In this document: in pieces, positions 40,009-46,028 of the stretch
How positions within the stretch are numbered: the stretch's first letter is position 1
Layout of the letters: each line of letters opens with the position of its first letter
Assembly (NCBI GenBank): GCA_022508425.1
Contig: JAFLVF010000005.1
Location: 1-46,028, forward strand
DNA: 46,028 nucleotides
Reading direction: 5' to 3'
From: Clostridiales bacterium
Lineage (GTDB): Bacteria > Bacillota > Clostridia > Christensenellales > Pumilibacteraceae
Program-made: the position numbers and the translations under genes
The notes under the pieces: model-generated
Told to the model about the DNA's origin: nothing
Database searches by the model: none
Seen by the model: the letters and a program-made list of their open reading frames with translations, nothing else

Positions 40009-41352
40009 TTATCTAAACCTGCGTTTTTGGTGAATGATCTTTTGCTGCATTTGCGGCATCTTGCCTGTATTTGCGGCCTTTAACATCTCCCGCGTCTGCT
40101 CGTACTGCTTTAGTAGCGAATTTACGTCCTGAACGCTTGTACCGCTGCCGTTGGCTATGCGTTTACGGCGCGAAGCCTTGATTATCTCGGGATGATTGCG
40201 CTCCTGCGGCGTCATAGACAAGATAATGGATTTGTATCTGTTGATGCGCTCGTCAACCTGCTTGGGATCGAGGTTTGCCCTGTTCATGCCGGGAATCATC
40301 GCCATAACCTCGTTGATATCGCCCATCTTGGCAAGAGACTTGAACTGTGTCAAGAAATCCTCGAGCGTAAATTTGTTCTCGCGAATACGCTTTTCCATCT
40401 TGCGCATCTCGTCCTCGGTGACGGCGTTTTGCGCTTTCTCGATTAGTGTAAGCACGTCGCCCATGCCGAGTATGCGCGAGGCCATGCGGTCGGGATGGAA
40501 CGGCTCGATATCGCCCGTCTTCTCGCCGGTGCCGCAGAACTTGATGGGCTTGCCGGTGACAGAACGTATGGACAAAGCCGCACCGCCACGCGTATCGCCG
40601 TCGAGCTTGGTGAGTATTACGCCGGTAATGCCGAGCTCGTCGTCAAACGTCTTAGCGACATTTACAGCGTCTTGACCCGTCATAGCATCGACGGTCAACA
40701 GAATTTCCGTCGGCTTTGTCTCCGCGATGATATCTTTCAGCTCCGTCATGAGCTGCTCGTTGATATGAAGCCGTCCTGCCGTGTCTATTATTACTGTGTC
40801 GTTGCCGAGGCGCTCCGCCTCTTTGACGGCGTTGCGCGCAATCTTGACGGGATTGCCGGTACCCTGTTCAAACACCGGAATATTGACTTTCTTGCCTACA
40901 ACTTGAAGCTGATTGATTGCCGCGGGACGGTACACGTCGCACGCCGCGAGCATGGGCTTCTTGCCCTGCTTAGTCAAATATGCGCCGAGCTTACCGCAAA
41001 AAGTCGTTTTGCCGGCACCCTGAAGCCCACACATAAGTATAACGGTGGGAGGCTTAGGTGCGACTTCGAGCTTGGAATTGGTAGACCCCATGAGCTCGAC
41101 TAGCTCGTCGTTTACAATCTTTACGACCTGTTGACCGGGCGTCAAAGATTTGAGCACTACCTCGCCCACGGCTTTTTCGGAAACGCGCGCGACAAAATCC
41201 TTGACGACCGCATAGTTTACGTCCGCCTCCAACAGTGCTATTCTTATCTCACGCATTGCCTGTTTTATGTCGCCTTCTGTAAGCTTACCGCGGGACGTTA
41301 TTTTTGAAAAAACATTCCCGAGCTTCTCGGCAAGTGATGAAAATAAACCCAT
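40009..41352 (-). CDS. ffh: Signal recognition particle protein Ffh
   Basis: GTPase that binds signal sequences and SRP RNA and docks with FtsY at the membrane. 447 residues: N-domain (1-~85), G-domain with P-loop GLQGAGKTT near 108, DTAGR near 190, TKLDGDTRGG near 245, and a methionine-rich M-domain from ~300 (MIPGMNRANL, IILSMTPQERNHPEII, SRRKRIANGSGTSVQDVN). Starts 12 bp after ylxM with AAAGGTAG upstream. The partner FtsY gene lies just beyond a terminator at 41824. Confidence 0.97.
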   Translation of the reverse strand: MGLFSSLAEKLGNVFSKITSRGKLTEGDIKQAMREIRIALLEADVNYAVVKDFVARVSEKAVGEVVLKSLTPGQQVVKIVNDELVELMGSTNSKLEVAPKPPTVILMCGLQGAGKTTFCGKLGAYLTKQGKKPMLAACDVYRPAAINQLQVVGKKVNIPVFEQGTGNPVKIARNAVKEAERLGNDTVIIDTAGRLHINEQLMTELKDIIAETKPTEILLTVDAMTGQDAVNVAKTFDDELGITGVILTKLDGDTRGGAALSIRSVTGKPIKFCGTGEKTGDIEPFHPDRMASRILGMGDVLTLIEKAQNAVTEDEMRKMEKRIRENKFTLEDFLTQFKSLAKMGDINEVMAMIPGMNRANLDPKQVDERINRYKSIILSMTPQERNHPEIIKASRRKRIANGSGTSVQDVNSLLKQYEQTREMLKAANTGKMPQMQQKIIHQKRRFR

Positions 41353-41364
41353 AATTCTACCTTT

Positions 41365-41688
41365 CTATATACCCTCTATCAGCTTTACGAGCCTCTCTCT
41401 CGCCTCGTCGTCGCCGATATTGCCCATATCGTCGGCCAACTGCCGTAAAGCGGTCTTGAGTTCGTCGGACTTTTTTATCAGCCCGAGCTTTGCCTCGTAA
41501 TCGAACAGTTGTTTTTCGGCCTTCCGTATACTGCCGAGCGCCGCTTGACGTGTAAACCCGAAGTTTTCGGCTATTTCGGCGAGCGAATAGTCGTAATCGT
41601 AAAACTCACGCAAAATTTCCAATCTATGTTCGGTCAACAGCGCGCCGTAAGCGTCGCACAGCCTGCTTATTTCGAGGTTTTTGCTCAT
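41365..41688 (-). CDS. ylxM: YlxM/p13-like helix-turn-helix protein
   Basis: Small DNA-binding-like protein associated with the SRP pathway. 107 residues; residues ~15-60 form the sigma-70 region 4-like helix-turn-helix (LTEHRLEILREFYDYDYSLA, then GFTRQAALGSIRKAEKQL). Its place directly before ffh is diagnostic. The ATG at 41688 has no evident ribosome binding site, but a strong promoter lies upstream. First gene of the ylxM-ffh-rpsP-to-yraN operon. Confidence 0.95.
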   Translation of the reverse strand: MSKNLEISRLCDAYGALLTEHRLEILREFYDYDYSLAEIAENFGFTRQAALGSIRKAEKQLFDYEAKLGLIKKSDELKTALRQLADDMGNIGDDEARERLVKLIEGI

Positions 41689-41719
41689 TGACTGTAAAAC
41701 TAAATAGATTTACATCGTT

Positions 41720-41748
41720 ATTATAACCCATAGTTGCGATTTATGCAA
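41720..41748 (-). promoter_or_regulatory. Promoter of the ylxM-ffh-rpsP operon
   Basis: Minus strand -35 TTGCAT (41743-41748), 17 bp spacer, perfect -10 TATAAT (41720-41725). Leader to the ylxM ATG is about 25 nt. The -35 lies only about 9 bp past the T-run of the ftsY terminator. Confidence 0.88.
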
Positions 41749-41756
41749 GCGTTTTT

Positions 41757-41790
41757 ACAAAAAAAAAGAGCAAGATTTTTTTCTTGCTCC
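41757..41790 (-). terminator. Rho-independent terminator after ftsY
   Basis: Minus strand GAGCAAGA (41782-41789) pairs with TCTTGCTC (41768-41775) around a loop of six As, followed by a run of eleven Ts (41757-41767). A strong terminator that separates smc-ftsY from ylxM-ffh. Confidence 0.95.
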
Positions 41791-41823
41791 GAATGTTTAT
41801 TCTACTACGAATGTTTATTATAA

Positions 41824-42729
41824 CTATTCGTCTCCCATTATTCCGTTTACAAATGCCACCGCGTCGAAATCCTCGAGATCGTCTATACCTTCTCCAACGC
41901 CGATGTAAACGACCGGAACGTTGAGCTCGCCTGCTATCGCGAGCACCACGCCGCCTTTTGCCGTTCCGTCGAGCTTGGTCAATATTATTCCGTCTATATC
42001 AATCGCTTCGTTGAATATATCGACTTGTGCTATCGCGTTTTGGCCCGTAGTGGCGTCGAGCACTATATAATTCAATATTTGAGAGCTCGGCAACTCGCGC
42101 TCGGAGACTCGCGCAATCTTCTTGAGCTCTTCCATAAGGTTCTTCTTATTGTGCAACCGTCCTGCGGTATCTATCAATAAGACGTCGCCGTTCTTACTCC
42201 TGACGCTCTGCGCCGCGTCGTAAACAACAGCTGCGGGATCTGCGCCCTCGGCATGCTTGATGATTCTGACGCCCGCGCGCTCCGCCCAGACGGTGAGCTG
42301 ATCGGACGCCGCCGCACGGAATGTATCCGCCGCCGCAATCGTGACCGACTTACCCATCGACTTGAATTTCTTGGCGAGCTTGCCTATGGCGGTAGTCTTG
42401 CCCACGCCGTTTACACCTGACAGCATTATGACAAGCGGATATGAATATGTCGGCTTCTCGTTCTCTTCGAGTATGTCTATCAATATCTTTTTGAGCACCT
42501 CGCGCACTCGTGCGGTGTCGCGGATGTGCTGACGATCTATTTCGTCTTTCAGCCTATCCATAACGGTGTCGGTGGTTTCCGCACCGATATCGGAGGTGAT
42601 TAGCGTTTCTTCGAGCTCGTCGTAAAACTCGTCGGTCAAAACGCCGCCGGTAAACAGCTTGTTCAGCTTGTAAGCAATCGCCTCTTTTGTTTTCTTTAAG
42701 CCTTCCTTGATTTTGGCAAATAAACCCAT
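41824..42729 (-). CDS. ftsY: SRP receptor FtsY
   Basis: Membrane-associated GTPase receptor of the signal recognition particle. 301 residues: short N-domain without the long acidic A-domain of E. coli, P-loop GVNGVGKTTAIGKLA near residue 110, DTAGRLHNKKNLMEELKKI near 190, TKLDGTAKGG near 253, GVGEGIDDL near 278. The ATG at 42729 has GAGGT upstream and follows the smc stop codon by 8 bp, so smc and ftsY form one unit, as usual in Firmicutes. Confidence 0.97.
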   Translation of the reverse strand: MGLFAKIKEGLKKTKEAIAYKLNKLFTGGVLTDEFYDELEETLITSDIGAETTDTVMDRLKDEIDRQHIRDTARVREVLKKILIDILEENEKPTYSYPLVIMLSGVNGVGKTTAIGKLAKKFKSMGKSVTIAAADTFRAAASDQLTVWAERAGVRIIKHAEGADPAAVVYDAAQSVRSKNGDVLLIDTAGRLHNKKNLMEELKKIARVSERELPSSQILNYIVLDATTGQNAIAQVDIFNEAIDIDGIILTKLDGTAKGGVVLAIAGELNVPVVYIGVGEGIDDLEDFDAVAFVNGIMGDE

Positions 42730-42737
42730 AATTTACC

Positions 42738-45700
42738 TCAGTCCTCTTCTGCGGCGATGGAAACGGCGTCTTTTACGGCGTCGGCAAGACGCACCGAAAC
42801 GATAGACGAAACGCCCTCTTCCTGCATTGTTACACCGTACAGGCAATCCGCCTGTTCCATCGTCGGCTTGCGGTGAGTGATAACTATAAACTGCGTATCG
42901 TTTGAGAATTTCTTAAGATACGCCGCAAAACGCGTGACGTTGGCGTCGTCGAGCGCCGCCTCTATCTCGTCAAGCAGACAGAACGGCATCGGACGAAGCC
43001 TTAGAATAGCAAACAGTATGGCTATCGCCGTAAGCGTCTTCTCTCCGCCCGACAACAGCGAAATAGACTGCAAGTTCTTTGACGGCGGCTGTGCCTTGAT
43101 TTCCACGCCGCATAACAGCGGATCTTCGTTTTCGGTAAGCTCCAAATCCGCCGTGCCGCCGTTGAACAGCTCGGCAAAGATATCGCGGAAGTTGGCTCGG
43201 ATCTTTTCAAAGCAATCATCGAAGTCGCGCTTCATATTCTCGGACATTTCTTTGATTATGCGCTCTTCGTCGGCAAGACTCTTTTCGAGATCGTCACGCT
43301 GAATTTCCTTTTCGTGATAAACCTTGAGAAGCTCTTGAGACTCCTCGATTGCGTTCTCGTTGATAGCGCCGAGGTTTTGTATGCGGCGCCTGATCTTGGT
43401 CATCTCGATATCGCCGCTCTCCGCGTCGTAATTCTCGTCCTTGTATTGGAGACACTCTTCATACCCAAGCCCGTAAACTTCGGTAATATGCTGCTGCATG
43501 TGCTCCATATCTATATCGACACAAGCAAGCGCCGTAGAGTTGTTGAACTTCTCTTCGGTAAGTGTGCTCACTTCGTCACTACAGCTCATGCGTATCTTTT
43601 CGTTTTCCGCAACCTTGTCGTTGAGATCGGACTTGTATTGTTGCAAATCGGATAATTTGTCTGTAAGCTCTTTTCGCCGCGCATCGTTGCCGCCCGCAAC
43701 TTCCGCGGTAAGGCTCTTGAGCTCGTCGTCGAACTCTTGAATCTTGCGGTTGTTGTCGAGCTTGGACAGGTCGTTACTCTCTATGCGTTGAGCGGTTGCT
43801 ATGGCCTCGCTCTTTAGCCGCGCTATCTCGAGCGTTAATGCCTCCGCGTCCTTTGTCATAGAGAGCATTTCGATATTGCGTGCCCCCACGTCGTCGCGAA
43901 GATAATCGCGCCTGCTTTTAAGCTCGTCAAACTCGCGCTTTGCCTCGTCGGTCTGCTCGGGCGCAGTTGTCGCGACAAGCTCGGCCTCCGACTTTTGCGC
44001 AATATCGATATCATCGCAAACGATTTTGAGCCGCTCGGAAAATGCTTTGAGCATGCTTTCGTCTTCGGCTTTCTCTTCGTTATACGATTTCAGTTCTTCT
44101 TTGATTTGTTCGTACTCGGTCCTGCGTGTAGCCTCGACGACCTCGTATTCGTGGATATCCTCGGTGCACTCTTTGACCCTGCGCGCCGCATCGGTCGCCT
44201 CTTGAGCCAAGACCGCCCGCTCGGAGCTCAAATCATCAATTCGCGATTTATATTCTTCGACTTTAGCCGAAATTTCTTTTAGATCGCGCTCGTGTGAAAA
44301 CACGTTGGGCGCGTCCGTCTTCTTGCTGCCGCCCGTATACGAGCCCTGCGGCATCACCATATCGCCGTCGAGCGTAACTATTCGGAAGCCATATCCGCTG
44401 TCTTTTGCGAGCTTGATTGCTGTATCCATGCCGTCCACTATCACCGTCGACCCGAGCAAGCCCTCGACAATCCTTTCGAATATCGAATCGTACTCTATCG
44501 ACTTCGACGCAAGCCCGAAACATCCGTCGCGATCGAGAAGCGGCAGATACTCTTTGTCGAGATTGCGCGGTTTGTAGCTGGTCAGCGGCAGAAAAGTCGC
44601 GCGTCCGTAACGGTTGTCCTTTAGGTGCGCTATCAACAACTTTGCTCCGTCCTCATCGCGTGTAATAACATTGCTGACGGCAGATCCCAGCGCAGTTTCT
44701 ATTGCCGTTTCAAACCCCTCTTTCACTTTGATAACCTGTCCCACTACGCCGAGAATGGCGGTGCGTAAAACATCGTTATTCTTTGCGTCGCCGAGAAGCT
44801 TTTTAACCGAAACCGCATAGCCTTCCATCGAATTTTGGAGCTCGGTCAAAATATTCTTTCGCGAAACGGAAACCGAATATTCGCGTTTTAGGTCCTCGAG
44901 TTCGGTATCGAGCGCGGAGAGCCTGGCGGATTTCTGCTCGGCCTCGACTGCCGCCGATTCTTTTTCTTCGGTAAGCTTTTGCTTTTCGAAAGCGAGAGTG
45001 TTGAGCTGATTCTCGTGCGCACTCAAATCTTCGGCAGAGTCGACTATCCTGTCCGACAACTGCGAAATATCGGCGGTAAGATTGTTTATATGCTCTTCGA
45101 GATTGGCGCGCTCCGCAGTGAGCTCGCCCATATTCTTGCTGACGGCGACCTTGCGCTCCATTGCGGACAGCAACGATTTACGCGCTTCTTCTATCTTGCG
45201 CTCTTCGGCGTTAACCTTTTCCTCGAGTACCGTATATTCGGCATTAACCTTCTCGTACTCGTCAGTCAAAATTTTAAGTTTTTCGTTCTTTTGATTGAGC
45301 TCGAGCTGTTTTTGCTCGGCGGTAAGCGTCAAATTGTTGTAGTTGTCGGTGAGAGTCGCATTCTCTGCAATCAAGCTCTCGTTTTGGCGGTTGAGAGTTT
45401 CAAGCCGCTGATTGTACAGCTCGATTTGGCCGGCGACATGCTCTTTGTCTACGCTCAAGTGCAACAACTCGTCGCGGTACGCTTCGAGGTTTTCTTCGAT
45501 GCGCCGCAGATTTTCCATAGCGGCGTTGTACGCGTTGGTAGCCGTCTCGTATTCGGACTGCTTTGCCTTAATCTTTGCTTCATAGTCCGCAATGACGGCA
45601 CTTAGCTTGTCCTTGGTATCCGAAGCCGACTCATACTTGAATATATAATTATTGATCTCGTGATATTTGAGCTTCTCTTTGAAATCGAAATACTGACGCG

Positions 45701-46028
45701 CTTTTTCGGCCTGTCTGGTGAGCGGGCCGAGCCGTTGCGAATCGCCGTCCATAGCGTCTTTGATACGCTCAAGATTGGCGCGCGTACGCGCATTCTTGCG
45801 CTCGGCCTCCGTCTTTTTGAACTTATACTTGCTGATTCCCGCAGCTTCTTCGAATATGGCGCGCCTATCCTCAGGCTTGGAATTTATAAGCTCGGTGACT
45901 CTGCCCTGACCGATAATGGTATAGCCCTCGCGCGCAAAACCTGCGTCGCGAAGCATATCCTGAATATCGCGAAGCCGACAGAGCGTATTGTTGATATAGT
46001 ATTCGCTGTCGTTGGTCCTGAACAGCTT
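42738..46028 (-). CDS. smc: Chromosome segregation protein SMC (partial, N-terminus off window)
   Basis: Structural maintenance of chromosomes ATPase of the condensin complex. 1096 C-terminal residues are visible. The open frame reaches the window edge: before the internal Met at 45956 it reads LFRTNDSEYYINNTLCRLRD, typical SMC N-terminal sequence, so ~90 residues including Walker A lie outside. Visible are GYTIIGQGRV, a first coiled coil, the hinge (GVVGQVIKVKEGFETAIETA to MPQGSYTGG), a second coiled coil, and the C-terminal ATPase half with signature LLSGGEKTLTA and Walker B FCLLDEIEAALD. ScpA/ScpB partners are not in the window. Confidence 0.97.
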   Translation of the reverse strand, partial: KLFRTNDSEYYINNTLCRLRDIQDMLRDAGFAREGYTIIGQGRVTELINSKPEDRRAIFEEAAGISKYKFKKTEAERKNARTRANLERIKDAMDGDSQRLGPLTRQAEKARQYFDFKEKLKYHEINNYIFKYESASDTKDKLSAVIADYEAKIKAKQSEYETATNAYNAAMENLRRIEENLEAYRDELLHLSVDKEHVAGQIELYNQRLETLNRQNESLIAENATLTDNYNNLTLTAEQKQLELNQKNEKLKILTDEYEKVNAEYTVLEEKVNAEERKIEEARKSLLSAMERKVAVSKNMGELTAERANLEEHINNLTADISQLSDRIVDSAEDLSAHENQLNTLAFEKQKLTEEKESAAVEAEQKSARLSALDTELEDLKREYSVSVSRKNILTELQNSMEGYAVSVKKLLGDAKNNDVLRTAILGVVGQVIKVKEGFETAIETALGSAVSNVITRDEDGAKLLIAHLKDNRYGRATFLPLTSYKPRNLDKEYLPLLDRDGCFGLASKSIEYDSIFERIVEGLLGSTVIVDGMDTAIKLAKDSGYGFRIVTLDGDMVMPQGSYTGGSKKTDAPNVFSHERDLKEISAKVEEYKSRIDDLSSERAVLAQEATDAARRVKECTEDIHEYEVVEATRRTEYEQIKEELKSYNEEKAEDESMLKAFSERLKIVCDDIDIAQKSEAELVATTAPEQTDEAKREFDELKSRRDYLRDDVGARNIEMLSMTKDAEALTLEIARLKSEAIATAQRIESNDLSKLDNNRKIQEFDDELKSLTAEVAGGNDARRKELTDKLSDLQQYKSDLNDKVAENEKIRMSCSDEVSTLTEEKFNNSTALACVDIDMEHMQQHITEVYGLGYEECLQYKDENYDAESGDIEMTKIRRRIQNLGAINENAIEESQELLKVYHEKEIQRDDLEKSLADEERIIKEMSENMKRDFDDCFEKIRANFRDIFAELFNGGTADLELTENEDPLLCGVEIKAQPPSKNLQSISLLSGGEKTLTAIAILFAILRLRPMPFCLLDEIEAALDDANVTRFAAYLKKFSNDTQFIVITHRKPTMEQADCLYGVTMQEEGVSSIVSVRLADAVKDAVSIAAEED

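Noticed and set aside
42738..45956. SMC read as complete from the Met at 45956
   Set aside because: The frame stays open to the window edge and the extra 24 codons match SMC sequence, so the gene is truncated by the window rather than starting there.

Overview
This window is a gene-dense stretch of bacterial chromosome with every supported gene on the minus strand, so transcription runs from high to low coordinates. The gene content points to a Bacillota (Firmicutes) genome, most likely an uncultured Clostridia lineage: a ctsR-mcsA-mcsB-clpC heat-shock operon with a CtsR operator, a yicC-gmk-rpoZ-coaBC-priA-def-fmt-rsmB-rlmN block, and a smc-ftsY-ylxM-ffh-rpsP-khpA-rimM-trmD-ylqF-rnhB-yraN block. 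A finer assignment cannot be made from the sequence alone. No rRNA, tRNA, CRISPR array, insertion sequence or prophage gene was seen, and no stretch above 300 bp lacks a gene.

Region 1 (1-3850) is the CtsR-controlled protein quality-control operon; clpC runs off the left edge. Region 2 (3850-4860) is a small AT-rich island with two unrecognised ORFs between two terminators. Region 3 (4858-12045) holds a zinc-ribbon membrane protein, dCMP deaminase, an ABC exporter pair, and a 1167-residue membrane protein that looks like a cyclic-glucan-synthase/GH94 relative without its glycosyltransferase domain. Region 4 (12107-12606) is rplS, displaced from its usual trmD partner, with its own promoter, attenuator-like leader and terminator.

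Region 5 (12630-25984) is a long operon of translation, replication and repair genes headed by an unknown 119-residue protein: pcrA, ligA, then (with an internal promoter) yicC, gmk, rpoZ, coaBC, priA, def, fmt, rsmB, rlmN. Region 6 (26107-30241) carries aroG-type DAHP synthase, a coiled-coil protein, coaD, rsmD, 5-formyl-THF cyclo-ligase and alanine racemase. Region 7 (30308-36268) is the F1Fo ATP synthase operon atpB-E-F-(HA)-G-D-C. Region 8 (36352-46028) is the signal-recognition-particle/ribosome-biogenesis block ending in smc, which runs off the right edge.

The most striking observation is in the ATP synthase operon. There is no separate delta-subunit gene. Instead the alpha subunit is 615 residues long, and its first ~75 residues look like the C-terminal domain of the delta subunit (OSCP), joined by a basic linker to an otherwise normal ~508-residue alpha. 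This delta-CTD::alpha fusion would put three delta C-terminal domains on each F1 head and dispense with the delta N-terminal domain, implying an altered peripheral stalk. The other genes are mostly conserved housekeeping genes whose junctions are tight and often overlap by 4 to 29 bp, frequently with GTG or TTG starts.
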